From: Solirubrobacter phytolaccae
GTDB lineage: Bacteria; Actinomycetota; Thermoleophilia; Solirubrobacterales; Solirubrobacteraceae
Direction of reading: 5' to 3'
DNA length: 64,000 nt
NCBI RefSeq assembly: GCF_027587195.1
Contig: NZ_JAPDDP010000018.1
Location: 1 to 64,000 of the forward strand
Notes under the pieces: model-generated
Database searches by the model: none
Seen by the model: only the letters and a program-made list of their open reading frames with translations
Told to the model about the DNA's origin: nothing
Made by a program: the position numbers and the translations under genes
In this document: piece after piece, positions 33,995 to 44,283 of the stretch
Numbering within the stretch: the stretch's first letter is position 1
Layout of the letters: each line of letters begins with the position of its first letter

Positions 33995-35439
33995 GGCTGC
34001 TCACCCCGCTTGAGGGAAGCCTCGAGGTCGGCCAGGGACATCCCGACCTCCCGCTCCTCGATCACTTCGACCTCCGGCACTGCTTCTTCCTCGGCAGCTT
34101 CCGGCTCCGGCGTTGAGGGCGCGGGCGCCTGGCTCAGCGACTGTGCGAACGCTTCGAGCGAGATGCCGAGCTCGATGGTCGTGTCGGCCACCTCGGGCTC
34201 CTCCTCGGCCACCGGCGCGGGCGCGGGCGGGGTCACGAACCGGTCGCGGATGCGCCGCTCCTCGATCTCGGGCATCGGCGGCAGGCTCTCGTCGGGCTGG
34301 ACGCTCTCGGTCTTCAGCTCCGCGAGCAGGCTCGACCAGGCATCCATGTCGGGGAGCTCGTCGGGCTCCTCGTCCTCCGGCGCTTCGGACATCTCGGGCT
34401 CCTCCGCGGCTGGCTCGGGCTCGGGCTCTGGTTCGAGATCGGGCTCGGGCTCCACCGGCACGGCCTCGAACGGGACCTCGATGACCTCGTCGTCATCCAG
34501 GGTCTCGAACGGGCCTGGCGGCTCAACGATCTCCGGCTCCGGCTCGGGCTCGACCTCGAACGTGGCGTCGATGACCTCGTCCTCCTCCACGACCTCGGCG
34601 TCGAGGATCTCGTCGGGCTCGGTCAGCGCGACGATCTCCATCGGGGCGGGCTCGTCGCGCACGGCGAGCGCAGTCGTCGGGCCGGCCGTCGGCAGGCCGT
34701 CCGCCGCGCGGGCCGCGAGCGCGACCTCGCCGGAGGTGGCCAGCTCGATGATCAGCTGGAGGGCGAGCGGCAGCTGGTGCGGCGCGAGCAGGTCGGTCGC
34801 GCCGCCGTACACGGCGAGGGACAGGCCGTCGGGCTCGTCGAGGCGGGCGACGGCCTCGATCAGCTCGCCGCGCGCCGCCAGCTCCTGCGCGACGCGGGCG
34901 TAGAGGGTGGGGGCGAGATCGCAGGGCTCGGTGGCGTCGATCGCGTCGGCGATCGGTTCGGCGGAGGCGCTCACGCGCACCCCATCGTCACCAGCCGTGG
35001 AGAACGTGAGCCCTGCACCGCCGGGCAGCGCAGAGTTCAGCCATTCGACCCATGCGGCGCGGCGCGTGTCGTCCGGCTCGAAGAACACGACCGGGCCGGC
35101 GAGGGCGGCGTCGAGCAGGCGCGTGGCCACGCCGGCCGGGGCGTCGGCGAGGAAGCCGAGGTCGACCGGGCGAGCCTCCAGCGCGTCGAGCTCGAGCGGG
35201 CCCGGCTCCACGCGCCAGAAGGACGCGCCGTGCAGCCCGGCGCCGGACGGGACGCCGGCGACGACGTGCGTGAAGTCGTCCACCCGGCGTGCCGCGACGA
35301 GGCCGACGCCCTCGACGGCGCTCACGCGCAGACCATCGTGCCCCGGCAGGACCGCGAGCAGGGCGACGGGATCCAGCGTGTCGTGCGACGCGAGGACCTC
35401 GGTCAAGTGGAAATACGCCTGCGGGTGGCCCTTCGCCAC
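33991..35439 (-). CDS. Protein with folded N-domain and long acidic Pro/Glu-rich tail, possibly GAP1-N-like
   Basis: 482 residues. Residues ~1-235 look folded (AYFHLTEVL, FTHVVAGVPS, then WVEWLNSALPGGAGLTFSTA). The order of these segments recalls the N-terminal domain of GTPase-associated protein 1, but I am unsure. Residues ~240-482 are intrinsically disordered and acidic with EPEPEPE runs, a doubled segment (EDEVIDATFEVE and DDEVIEVPFEAV) and two related short motifs at the end (LGISLEAFAQSL and VGMSLADLEASL) that could be peptide docking sites. First gene of a two-gene operon. Confidence 0.7.
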   Translation of the reverse strand: MAKGHPQAYFHLTEVLASHDTLDPVALLAVLPGHDGLRVSAVEGVGLVAARRVDDFTHVVAGVPSGAGLHGASFWRVEPGPLELDALEARPVDLGFLADAPAGVATRLLDAALAGPVVFFEPDDTRRAAWVEWLNSALPGGAGLTFSTAGDDGVRVSASAEPIADAIDATEPCDLAPTLYARVAQELAARGELIEAVARLDEPDGLSLAVYGGATDLLAPHQLPLALQLIIELATSGEVALAARAADGLPTAGPTTALAVRDEPAPMEIVALTEPDEILDAEVVEEDEVIDATFEVEPEPEPEIVEPPGPFETLDDDEVIEVPFEAVPVEPEPDLEPEPEPEPAAEEPEMSEAPEDEEPDELPDMDAWSSLLAELKTESVQPDESLPPMPEIEERRIRDRFVTPPAPAPVAEEEPEVADTTIELGISLEAFAQSLSQAPAPSTPEPEAAEEEAVPEVEVIEEREVGMSLADLEASLKRGEQP

Positions 35440-35475
35440 AGCAGAACGGTACCCGGACTGGGGTGTCCAGGAGCG

Positions 35476-36255
<780 letters not shown>

Positions 36256-39200
36256 TTAGGCGGCGGCGTCCTCGACCGCCGCTCGGACTCGTTCGATCGC
36301 CGCGTCCAGCTCGCCGGCCGGCGGCTTCTTCGCGCGTGGCTTGGCCTTCGCGGCGGGCTTCTTCTTCGCGGCCGCCTTCGGCTTGGCCTTGGCCTTCGGC
36401 TTGGCTTTCGGCGCGGCCTCGACCGCGGGCGCCTTCGCGCGCGGCTTGCGCTTCGGCGCCTCGGCGACCTCGACCGCGGGCTTCGCGGCCGGCTTGCGCG
36501 TGGCGCGGGCCTTGGGCTTCGGCGTCTCGGCGGGAGCGTCGAACAGCGCCGCCTGCGCCTCGGGTGCCGCCTTGGCGCGCGGCTTGCGCTCGGGCGCGGG
36601 CTTCGCGGCCGCCACCTCGACGACTTCGACCGCCTCCGCGGCGGGCTTGCGCGCCCGCGGCTTGCGCTTCGGCTGGGCGGCGTCGACCTCGACGACCTCG
36701 ACGGTCTCGGCCGCGGGCGACTTCGCGCGCGGCTTGCGCTTGGCCGCCGGCTTCGCGGCGGTCACCTCGACGACTTCGACCGCCTCGGCAGCAGGCTTAC
36801 GCGCCCGCGGCTTGCGCTTGGGCTGGGCGGCGTCGACCTCGACGACCTCAACCGGCTCCGCTGCGGGCTTCCGGCGAGAACGCGCGGCGGGCGCGGGCGC
36901 TTCGGCCTGCCCGGTGGTGACCGCGGGCTCCGCCGTCGCGGGCGAACGACGCGAACGCGACGGACGCGCGGGCGCTTCGGCCTCGGTCGCCGCGGGCGCC
37001 TCGACGGACTCCGCTGCGGGCGTGCGACGCGAGCGCGACGGGCGCGCGGGCGTCTCCGCCTCGGGCGCGGCTTCGGCCGGACGACGGCGTGAGCGCGGCG
37101 CCTCGGTCTCGTTGGTGGCCGCGGCCTCGACCGGCTCGGCGGCCGGCTTGCGACGACCACGCGACCGGCCGCTCGACGACTCGCCCTGCGGCTCGGAATC
37201 GCTCGCGGCGACGGCCTCAGCTGGCTCGCCGTCGGTCACCGCACGACGACGCGAGCGCGGCTCGCGCTCGGGCGCCTCGGACTCGGACTCGCTCGCGGCG
37301 ACAGCCTCGGTGGGCTCGCCCTCGGGCGCCGGACGGCGACGTGAACGCGGCTGGCGCTTGGGCGCTTCGGACTCGGTCTCGTTGGTGGCCGCGGCCTCGA
37401 CCGGCTCGGCGGCCGGCTTGCGACGACCGCGCGACCGGCGCGACGGCCTCGACTCGCCCTGCGGCTCGGACTCGCCCTCGCCACCGGCGACGGCCTCGGC
37501 CGGCTGCTCGCCATCCGCGTTGGCACGGCGACGCGAGCGCGGCTGGCGCTGCTTCTGCGCGTCGGGATCGGAATCGACCGCACGGCGGCGACGCGAGCGG
37601 CCACGGCGCGGCGCGTCCGACTCGACCGCCTCGCCACCCGTCTCGACGTCGAGGCCATCGTCCAGCCCGACGTCCAGGCCGTTCGTCGCGGCGGCCGCGA
37701 GGGCCTCGGGCGCCACGCCCTCCCCGGCGCCCTTGCGGCGACGGCGGCGCTTGGCCTTGCTGCCACGGCCCTTGGGGAAGTTGCGCAGCAGCTCGCGCGC
37801 CAAAGCGGCGGGCTTGCGGGACATCCGGGTGCGGGCGCCATTGATGACCTCGCCCGCCTCGGCGGTGTGCGGGATCGCGGCGGCGAGCAGCGCGGCGCTC
37901 AGCCGCCGGTCCTGCGTGCGGGACTGCGCGACGAGCCGCCGGGCGTTGCGCGCGTGCGCCCCGCCGGACGAGTTCACCAGCAGGCCCAGGAGGCGCTTGG
38001 TCTCCGGCCAGCGCTGGACGGCGTACTCCTCGTGGACCTCGCGCGTCATGTTCGCGCAGCGCCAGATCCAGTTGTTGGCCTGGTCGCGGCGGCCGATCTT
38101 CTTCTCGGCCAGCGCCTGCAGGACGACCTTCACGCCCTCGCGCTTGTCCTCACGCGGCCAGGACTCGACGAAGTCCAGCGCACGGTCGAAGGCTTCGGCG
38201 TCCCGCCCCGAGGCGATCTCCTGCAGCGCGCGCAGGCGCAGCTGCGGGTTCTTGTTGCGGTCGACCGCGGTGATCAGGAACGTGCGCTTGAGCTCGCCGC
38301 CCTGGTCGAAGTGCAGCATCGCGCGAGCGCGGCGCCAGCCGGTGGGAGCGACGCGCGCGCCCGCCAGAGCGGCCCACTGGACCTGCTCGCCGTAGTCCAG
38401 ATGCTCGACGGCGATCCGCCACAGCTCGCGCTCGAAGACCTCGATCCGCCGGTTCTCCTCGGCGGTGACCGGCAGCACGCGGCGCTCGACGCGCAGGCGA
38501 CGGCCGCGGCCACGACGCACCGGGCCGACCACGATCGCGCCGCCGCGGTAGACGTCACGGTCCAGCAGCGAGTGCAGCGTGACGACCGGGTCGTCGTGCT
38601 TGGTCGCGGGGTGGACGAAGTCGACGACGATGCCGGCTTCCTTGCCTTGCTGGCGACGGGTGACGCGGCCGACGCGCTGCTGGTAGATGCGCTTGGACGC
38701 CGTCGGCGCCAGGTGCATGCAGACCGTCGCACGCGGCGAGTTCCAGCCCTCGGCGAGCAGCTGCGCGTTGACCAGCACGTCGACGTCGCCGGCCTCGTAG
38801 CGGGCGAGGATCTGCGCCAACTCGCGCTTGGGCGTCTCACCCGAGACGGCCTGCGCGTTGATGCCGACGTCCCGGAAAGCCGAGGCGACGTTGTACGCGT
38901 GGCGCACGCCGGCGGCGTAGACAACGCCCGGCACGCCGTTGAAGCGCGTCTTGTAGAGGTCGGCGATCGCCAGGTTGAACGGCAGCTGATCGAGCAGCTG
39001 GGCCAGCATCTCCTGGTCGAACTCGGTGTCCACCTCGCCGCGGCGCAGCGGCACCTTGGCGATCGTGCGGACGCCCGGCCCCGGCGGGATGCGGACGCAG
39101 CGCAGCGGCGAGATGACGCCGCGGCGCGCGGCCTGCGCCAGGTCGAAGCGCGAGGTCTGCGTCGGGAAGAGGTCCGTGACGTGGCGCGCGATCAGCGCGC

Positions 39201-40131
39201 CCGTCGCCGTCATGCCGACGAACACCGGGCCGGTCCAGGCGCGGATCGCGGCCGAGGTCTTCTCGCCCAGCGCGGTGTGCGCCTCGTCGCAGATGACGAT
39301 CGAGTACGCGTCCGAGATGTTGCCCGCGTTGCGGACGAACCACTGGTAGGTCTCGACCGTGACCGGCCCGTTGGCCGTGTCGTCGTGGCCGAGCAGCGCG
39401 GGCGCGATGCGCTTGGCGTACCCACGGTCGCGCAGCTCGCCGTGGAACTGGTCCACGAGGTTGCGGCGGTGGGTGAGGATCAGGACGCCGCCGGTGCGGG
39501 AGGCTTCGACGAAGCCGACGGCGGCGACGGTCTTGCCGGCGCCCGTCGCGTGCTCGAACCAGAAGCGCTTGCCGGCGTTGGGGTCCTCGGGGGCGTCGGA
39601 GACGTCCTCGTCCTCCTCGCCGGCGCCGGCGTCCCAGTCCGGCGCGTCCTCCTCGACCTCCTCCGGCTCGTCGTCGTCCTCGTCGTCCTCGTCTTCGTCC
39701 TCATCGACGACGATGGGCTTCTCGACGGGGGCGAGGACGGGCTCGGGCACGGGCGTGCCGGGGGCGGCGGTGTCGCCGGTCTTCAGGCGATCGGCGAGCA
39801 GCGCGGTGAGCGTGCCCGAGAGCGCGTCGATCTGGTGCGCGGAGAGCACGGTGCCGTCGACGAGGTGCGGCTCGTCCTGGGAGAGCAGCCGTTCGAGCCC
39901 GAGCAGCAGCGACCATTGCCGTCGCCAATGCGGTGACGGCACCTTGGCGCCGCCCTCGATTTCCACGAGGGCGGCTTCGAGCGCGCGGCGACGCGGCGTT
40001 CCCGGAGCCAACGCCTGTGCGGCGTCCTCTCCCTCAGTGAGGAAGGGCTCACGACTGAACGCCGAAGCGCGTTCGATCTCTTCGGTTGAAGGAAGCGTGG
40101 CCAGATCGGCCACCGGAGTGGTCTCAGCCAT
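36256..40131 (-). CDS. SF2 DEAD/DEAH-type helicase with acidic insert and ~500-residue basic repeat tail
   Basis: 1291 residues. Helicase motifs are Walker A EHATGAGKT (193-201), CDEAHTALG (281-289), GMTATG, a second RecA domain with VLVNAQLLAEGWN, and motif VI IYQQRVGRVTRRQQG. A helix-rich region up to ~800 resembles the helicase-associated part of restriction-type or XPB-like enzymes. Between a Q-motif-like segment (AHQIDALSGTL) and Walker A sits a ~40-residue Asp/Glu run (143-183). From ~800 on it is disordered: SRRR and KPRARKPAAEAVEVVEV units that look histone H1-like. Probable RNA or DNA remodelling enzyme. Its substrate is unknown. Confidence 0.85.
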   Translation of the reverse strand: MAETTPVADLATLPSTEEIERASAFSREPFLTEGEDAAQALAPGTPRRRALEAALVEIEGGAKVPSPHWRRQWSLLLGLERLLSQDEPHLVDGTVLSAHQIDALSGTLTALLADRLKTGDTAAPGTPVPEPVLAPVEKPIVVDEDEDEDDEDDDEPEEVEEDAPDWDAGAGEEDEDVSDAPEDPNAGKRFWFEHATGAGKTVAAVGFVEASRTGGVLILTHRRNLVDQFHGELRDRGYAKRIAPALLGHDDTANGPVTVETYQWFVRNAGNISDAYSIVICDEAHTALGEKTSAAIRAWTGPVFVGMTATGALIARHVTDLFPTQTSRFDLAQAARRGVISPLRCVRIPPGPGVRTIAKVPLRRGEVDTEFDQEMLAQLLDQLPFNLAIADLYKTRFNGVPGVVYAAGVRHAYNVASAFRDVGINAQAVSGETPKRELAQILARYEAGDVDVLVNAQLLAEGWNSPRATVCMHLAPTASKRIYQQRVGRVTRRQQGKEAGIVVDFVHPATKHDDPVVTLHSLLDRDVYRGGAIVVGPVRRGRGRRLRVERRVLPVTAEENRRIEVFERELWRIAVEHLDYGEQVQWAALAGARVAPTGWRRARAMLHFDQGGELKRTFLITAVDRNKNPQLRLRALQEIASGRDAEAFDRALDFVESWPREDKREGVKVVLQALAEKKIGRRDQANNWIWRCANMTREVHEEYAVQRWPETKRLLGLLVNSSGGAHARNARRLVAQSRTQDRRLSAALLAAAIPHTAEAGEVINGARTRMSRKPAALARELLRNFPKGRGSKAKRRRRRKGAGEGVAPEALAAAATNGLDVGLDDGLDVETGGEAVESDAPRRGRSRRRRAVDSDPDAQKQRQPRSRRRANADGEQPAEAVAGGEGESEPQGESRPSRRSRGRRKPAAEPVEAAATNETESEAPKRQPRSRRRPAPEGEPTEAVAASESESEAPEREPRSRRRAVTDGEPAEAVAASDSEPQGESSSGRSRGRRKPAAEPVEAAATNETEAPRSRRRPAEAAPEAETPARPSRSRRTPAAESVEAPAATEAEAPARPSRSRRSPATAEPAVTTGQAEAPAPAARSRRKPAAEPVEVVEVDAAQPKRKPRARKPAAEAVEVVEVTAAKPAAKRKPRAKSPAAETVEVVEVDAAQPKRKPRARKPAAEAVEVVEVAAAKPAPERKPRAKAAPEAQAALFDAPAETPKPKARATRKPAAKPAVEVAEAPKRKPRAKAPAVEAAPKAKPKAKAKPKAAAKKKPAAKAKPRAKKPPAGELDAAIERVRAAVEDAAA
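36611..36865 (-). repeat. Imperfect repeats encoding the helicase tail
   Basis: About four ~70-75-bp units, alternating between two sub-types, encode AAEAVEVVEV followed by KRKPRARKP or KRKPRAKSP. Units 1 and 3 are nearly identical at DNA level. A looser SRSRR/EAPA repeat field continues to ~37600. These explain the low-complexity long frames on the other strand. Confidence 0.75.
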
Positions 40132-40317
40132 GAACCGGCTCTGGAAGTGACGGTGAGAAGCGGACGCCGCGCGACACGGCGGACACTCCAGGCAAGGCCC
40201 GCGAAAGAGAGCTCCAGGCGCCGATTGGCGTTCCCCTCGGTCGTGCTCCCTGCGGGCTGGGGACTATTCAAGCAGACTCGGTTCCCGGAGCCGCTTCATC
40301 TGCCACCCTCTGCACCG

Positions 40318-40908
40318 ATGCGCCGGGTGCTGATCCTCCTTGCCTCTCTAGCCCTCATAGCGGTCGTGGTCATCGGCCTGACCAGCGCCGGGGGCGGCGA
40401 CGGAGCCACCGATCCGCCCGACAGCCTCGCTGACGCCCGTGAGGAGCTCGCCGGCGCGCCGGCTCCGCTCGCCGCGCTGCACGCCCAGGCGAACGAGCTG
40501 CTCCCCGGCGGGACCGAGGCCTTCGACCAGCAGCTCGCCGCGCTCAAGGGCCGCCCGATCGTGGTCAACAAGTGGGCCTCGTGGTGCCTGCCGTGCAAGG
40601 AGGAGTTCCCGGTCTTCGAGTCGATCGGGACCAAGCGCGGCAAGGAGGTCGCGTTCATCGGGGTCAATGGCGGCGACAAGGACCCCGCGGCCCGCAAGTA
40701 CCTCGACAAGACCTGGCTGCCGTTCCCGTCGTTCACGGACCCGGACGAGGTCATCTCCCGGGAGCTCAAGGCGCCGAAGAACTATCCGATGACGGTCTTC
40801 ATCGATCGCACGGGCAAGACCACCTACATCCACTCGGGCCCGTACCGCTCCGACCAGGCGCTCATCGACGACATAGACAAGTACCTCGGTGCCGCAGGTT
40901 CGAGTTGA
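40318..40908 (+). CDS. Membrane-anchored thioredoxin-like protein (TlpA/ResA type)
   Basis: 196 residues from ATG 40318; the open frame upstream lacks coding character. Residues 4-22 form an uncleaved anchor or signal (VLILLASLALIAVVVIGLT). The thioredoxin domain has NKWASWCLPCKEEFPVF (Cys90, Cys93) and the cis-proline in NYPMTVFIDRTGKT. Likely a periplasmic-side disulfide reductase. It could serve cytochrome c maturation as CcmG, though it is 13 kb from the ccm genes. It overlaps the next gene by 20 bp. Confidence 0.85.
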   Translation: MRRVLILLASLALIAVVVIGLTSAGGGDGATDPPDSLADAREELAGAPAPLAALHAQANELLPGGTEAFDQQLAALKGRPIVVNKWASWCLPCKEEFPVFESIGTKRGKEVAFIGVNGGDKDPAARKYLDKTWLPFPSFTDPDEVISRELKAPKNYPMTVFIDRTGKTTYIHSGPYRSDQALIDDIDKYLGAAGSS

Positions 40909-41842
40909 CCCGCTGAGCGGGCTCAAGACGATTGTCGCCGGCGCCCGCGCGGACCGGCCCAACAGCGGCTTCTCGGTCACGGCGGAGCCCCCGGTCGATC
41001 CCGCCACCGACGTGTTCGCGCCCGGCCACGAGGACCAGACCCCGCCGACGCTGCACACGGACGGCGCCCCCTGGCGCGTGCGGGTGTTCGACAACCTCTA
41101 TCCCGCGCTGGTCCCGGCGACCGAGACGCCCGAGCGCGACGCCCACCCGGACCTCTTCACCGCCCAGCCCGCCGCCGGCGCGCACGAGGTGATCGTCAAC
41201 GCGCCCGACTCGGTCACGAGCCTCAGCGACCTGAGCGAGGAACAGCTCGCGCTCGCCGTCGAGACCTGGCGCGAGCGCATGCGCGTGCACCGGGACGCCG
41301 CCTGCAAGCACCTGATCGTCAACGAGGGCAAGAGCGCCGGCGCCTCGATCCCGCACACCCATGCCCAGCTCTACGCGATGGACTTCGTGCCCGCCGCGAT
41401 CGCCCGTGAGCGCGAGCGCTTCGGCGCCTACGCCGTGCGGACGATGGGCGGGAACCTGCTCGGGGACCTCGTGCAGGAGGAGGTGCGCCGCCGCGAGCGG
41501 ATCGTGGCGATCGACAAGGAAGCCGTGCTGATGACGCCGTTCGCCTCGCGCTCGCCGTTCCATCTGCTGCTCGCGCCCCGCCGCACCCAGGCGCGCTTCG
41601 AGGACGACGGCGGCGGCGCGGCGCTCCTGCACGACGCGCTCCGGCGACTGAAGGCGCGCCTCGGCGCGAGCCCGCCGCTGAACCTGTGGGTTCGGACCCA
41701 GCCGAGCGGCGCCGACCACTACTGCTGGCGGATCGAGATCGTGCCGCGCCTCGGCCAGCCCGCGGGGCTGGAGCTGGGGTCGGGCGTGCACGTCTGCATC
41801 CACCCGCCCGAGCAGGCGGCCGCCGAGCTGCGCGAGCTTTGA
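40889..41842 (+). CDS. Galactose-1-phosphate uridylyltransferase-like protein, zinc Cys missing
   Basis: 317 residues from GTG 40889. The HIT-type catalytic motif is [11 protein letters not shown] (His156, His158, Gln160). N-terminal [12 protein letters not shown] corresponds to the CPFCPGHE..TPP segment of GalT, but both zinc cysteines are replaced. [21 protein letters not shown] and the ending [20 protein letters not shown] are also GalT-like. A nucleotidyltransferase on a sugar or related phosphate is likely; galactose specificity is not shown. No galE or galK nearby. The stop overlaps dtd as TTGA. Confidence 0.8.
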   Translation: MPQVRVDPLSGLKTIVAGARADRPNSGFSVTAEPPVDPATDVFAPGHEDQTPPTLHTDGAPWRVRVFDNLYPALVPATETPERDAHPDLFTAQPAAGAHEVIVNAPDSVTSLSDLSEEQLALAVETWRERMRVHRDAACKHLIVNEGKSAGASIPHTHAQLYAMDFVPAAIARERERFGAYAVRTMGGNLLGDLVQEEVRRRERIVAIDKEAVLMTPFASRSPFHLLLAPRRTQARFEDDGGGAALLHDALRRLKARLGASPPLNLWVRTQPSGADHYCWRIEIVPRLGQPAGLELGSGVHVCIHPPEQAAAELREL

Positions 41843-42264
41843 GAGCGCTGGTCCAGCGGGTCAGCCGGGCGCGCGTGACGGTCGAGGGAGCCGTGACCGG
41901 CGCGATCGGCCCCGGGCTGCTCGTCCTGCTCGGCGTCACTCACACGGACACCGAGGCCGACTGCGACAAGCTCGCCGCCAAGGTCCTCGCCCTGCGGATC
42001 TTCGAGGACGCGGACGGGAAGATGAACGAGGCGCTGGGCGCGGAGCGCGAGATCCTGTGCGTCTCGCAGTTCACGCTCTACGGCGACGCGCGCAAGGGCA
42101 ACCGGCCCGCATTCGTGGCCGCAGCGCGCCCGGAGCTCGCCGAGCCGCTGTACGAGCGCTTCTGCGAGCGGACGGGCGCGCAGCGCGGCGTCTTCGGCGC
42201 GCACATGGACGTCGAGCTTGTCAACGACGGGCCCGTCACGTTGATGTTGGAGATTCCCGGCTAG
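41839..42264 (+). CDS. dtd: D-aminoacyl-tRNA deacylase
   Basis: 141 residues from TTG 41839, overlapping the previous stop. [32 protein letters not shown] (76-92) and the Gly-cisPro motif [10 protein letters not shown] (129-138) define DTD, which removes D-amino acids wrongly attached to tRNA. Full family length. Catalysis is RNA-assisted with no conserved side chain needed. Confidence 0.95.
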   Translation: MRALVQRVSRARVTVEGAVTGAIGPGLLVLLGVTHTDTEADCDKLAAKVLALRIFEDADGKMNEALGAEREILCVSQFTLYGDARKGNRPAFVAAARPELAEPLYERFCERTGAQRGVFGAHMDVELVNDGPVTLMLEIPG

Positions 42265-42299
42265 GCGCCCCGCGCGAGAACGCGGCGCGGTCGGGGCGC
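42265..42299 (+). terminator. GC hairpin after dtd
   Basis: GCGCCCC (42265-42271) pairs with GGGGCGC (42293-42299), with further GCGC pairing inside. It begins at the base after the dtd stop. No T-run. It probably ends the thioredoxin-GalT-like-dtd transcript. Confidence 0.5.
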
Positions 42300-42320
42300 G
42301 GGGTACTAGGGTTGCGCCCT

Positions 42321-42908
42321 ATGCCGATCTGCCGCTTTGCCGCGGAGCCGCCGCAGGGCGGGCTTCCACCGGAAGACGACCTCAAGGCCGAGTTCCTCGC
42401 CGCGTGCCTGCGCATCGAGACCGACTCGGACGACCCGGAGCTCGGGGACGCGGGCGAGATCCACTGGTTCCCGGACCGCACCTGGTCCGGCCGCACCTAC
42501 GTGCCCGCCACGGCGCGCACGAGCACCGGCCTGGAGCTGTTCGGGTACGTGTCCTTCGCGCCCGGCGACGAGCCGAGCGAGCTGTACGCGTTCGCCGACT
42601 ACACGCCGGACATCGCCGACGACCACCCCGAGTGGCGGATGGACATCTCCCAGGAAGTGATCGGGACCTGGCGCGGTGACAACGGCGACGTGGCCGCGAT
42701 GACCCTGATCTGGGGCGTCCCGTTCGAGCGCCGCGGGCAGCTGGTCAGCGCGCTGCTCGGCCAGACCGCCGTCGACGAGACGCTCATCGAGGGTGAGCGC
42801 TTCACGCTGCTCGCTCCCGACGACTACGGCGGGGAGTACCTCGACGTCGTCCTGCAGGACGGCGCCGGGAACGAGCTCGTGCGCGAGTCGCTCTACGACG
42901 ACGAGTAG
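42321..42908 (+). CDS. Conserved-looking hypothetical protein, 195 residues
   Basis: Begins at ATG 42321 (MPICRFAAEPPQGGLPPED) after the dtd hairpin. Acidic, soluble, no signal or TM segment. It looks like an alpha/beta protein with several aromatic strands (IHWFPDRTWSGRTYVPAT, LELFGYVSFAPGDE, WRMDISQEVIGTW). Coding character is good throughout and the stop is three bases from the convergent clpP stop. I do not recognise the family. Confidence 0.7.
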   Translation: MPICRFAAEPPQGGLPPEDDLKAEFLAACLRIETDSDDPELGDAGEIHWFPDRTWSGRTYVPATARTSTGLELFGYVSFAPGDEPSELYAFADYTPDIADDHPEWRMDISQEVIGTWRGDNGDVAAMTLIWGVPFERRGQLVSALLGQTAVDETLIEGERFTLLAPDDYGGEYLDVVLQDGAGNELVRESLYDDE

Positions 42909-42911
42909 CCG

Positions 42912-43547
42912 TCAGGTAACGTCGCGCGACGTCCGAGCTTGCGAGGACGGAGCGCGAAACACGTTCTCCCGGTCCGTCACCACGCGGTCGATCAGGCCGT
43001 AGTCGGCGGACTGCTGGGCCGTGAAGTAGCGATCTCGCTCCAGGTCGAGCGAGATCTGCTCCTGCGGCTGGCCCGTGTGGTGGGCGTAGATCTCCTCGAT
43101 CCGCTCCCGCAGCGCGAGCGTCTCCTTGGCGTGGATCTGGATGTCGGTCGCCTGGCCCTGGAAGCCACCCGAGGGCTGGTGGATGAGGATGCGGCTGTTG
43201 GGCAGCGCGCTGCGCTTGCCCGCCGCACCGCCGGCGAGGATCAGCGACCCCATCGACATCGCGACCCCGCAGCAGATCGTCGCCACGTCCGGCTTGATGA
43301 ACCGCATCGTGTCGTAGATCGCGAGCCCGGCGTAGACCACGCCGCCGGGCGAGTTGACGTACATCTGGATGTCCTTGTCCGGGTCCTCGGCCTCGAGGTG
43401 CAGGAGCTGGGCGACGACCAGGTTGGCGATGTCGTCGTCGATCGCGCTGCCGACGAAGACGACCCGCTCGCGCAACAGCCGCGAGTAGATGTCAAAGGAA
43501 CGCTCCCCACGGGAGTCCTGCTGGACGACGACTGGAACGAGCGGCAT
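42912..43547 (-). CDS. clpP: ATP-dependent Clp protease proteolytic subunit
   Basis: 211 residues from ATG 43547. Catalytic triad Ser98 ([12 protein letters not shown]), His123 ([15 protein letters not shown]) and Asp172 ([18 protein letters not shown]); [17 protein letters not shown] lines the substrate site. The alanine usual before the active serine is Met. It assembles as a tetradecamer fed by ClpX or ClpC, neither of which is in the window. An upstream in-frame ATG (43583) would add 12 residues. The short divergent gap to the SRPBCC gene carries both promoters. Confidence 0.93.
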   Translation of the reverse strand: MPLVPVVVQQDSRGERSFDIYSRLLRERVVFVGSAIDDDIANLVVAQLLHLEAEDPDKDIQMYVNSPGGVVYAGLAIYDTMRFIKPDVATICCGVAMSMGSLILAGGAAGKRSALPNSRILIHQPSGGFQGQATDIQIHAKETLALRERIEEIYAHHTGQPQEQISLDLERDRYFTAQQSADYGLIDRVVTDRENVFRAPSSQARTSRDVT

Positions 43548-43614
43548 TGATGTGCAACCTCCGAGTTGCGTATTTGAGGCCATGGTAGCCTGTCGTGCAA
43601 CCAAGGAGTTGCTG

Positions 43615-43974
43615 ATGCCAGTCGTGAACCGAGATGTCGTCCTCCCTTGCGACCGCGAGCGCGCGTGGGAGCTCATCACCGAGCCATCCGAGCTCGAGGG
43701 CTGGCTGGCCGACGAGGTCGACTTCGAGCCCGAGGAGGACGCGCCGCTGCGCGTCGTCGACGGCGGCCAGACCCGCGAGGGCGTCGTCGAGGAGGTCACC
43801 GAGGGCGAGCGGATCGTGTTCCGCTGGGGCGACTCGCGCGTGGCCTGGGAGCTCGCCGACGCGCCCGGCGGCACGCGCTTCATCGTCACCGAGCACCGGT
43901 TCGCCCACGACTCCGTCACCTGGGGTCCGAAGCTGATGGCGCTCAGCGCCGCGTCCGCTCTGTGCCTGGCGTAG
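43615..43974 (+). CDS. SRPBCC/AHSA1-domain protein
   Basis: 119 residues from ATG 43615, fixed by AAGGAG at 43603-43608. [42 protein letters not shown] and [12 protein letters not shown] are the START-like ligand-pocket fold of the AHSA1 group. Such genes commonly pair with an ArsR repressor, as here (the ArsR start overlaps its 3' end by 13 bp). The ligand is not deducible. Confidence 0.85.
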   Translation: MPVVNRDVVLPCDRERAWELITEPSELEGWLADEVDFEPEEDAPLRVVDGGQTREGVVEEVTEGERIVFRWGDSRVAWELADAPGGTRFIVTEHRFAHDSVTWGPKLMALSAASALCLA

Positions 43975-44273
43975 ACGACGTCTTCGCCGCGCTGAGCGAC
44001 CCGACGCGCCGCGAGGTCCTGCGGTCGGTCGCGGCGCGGCCGGAGCTGACCGCCTCGCGGCTGGCGGGCGAGCTGCCGATCACGCGCCAGGCCGTCGCCA
44101 AGCACCTCGCCGCACTCCAGAAGGCGGGGCTGGTCGAGCCGCGCCGCGAGGGGCGCGAGACCAAGTACACGCTCACGCCCGCGCCGTTGATGGACGCCAT
44201 GGACTGGATGGCCGAGGTCGGCGCCGAGTGGGATGTGCGGCTGGCACGACTCATGGAGCGCGCTCGCGGGTAA
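43962..44273 (+). CDS. ArsR-family HTH regulator
   Basis: 103 residues from GTG 43962. [20 protein letters not shown], the recognition helix [20 protein letters not shown] and wing [16 protein letters not shown] are ArsR. There are no metal-binding Cys, so it belongs to the non-metal AHSA1-associated subgroup. Translation overlaps the SRPBCC gene, so both are likely made together and the regulator may act on this operon. Confidence 0.9.
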   Translation: MPGVDDVFAALSDPTRREVLRSVAARPELTASRLAGELPITRQAVAKHLAALQKAGLVEPRREGRETKYTLTPAPLMDAMDWMAEVGAEWDVRLARLMERARG

Positions 44274-44283
44274 GCGGGGCCGC

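Noticed and set aside
43560-43615. Promoter elements between clpP and the SRPBCC gene
   Set aside because: AT-richer stretch exists (GCGTATTTG) but no -35/-10 pair with good spacing could be chosen for either direction.
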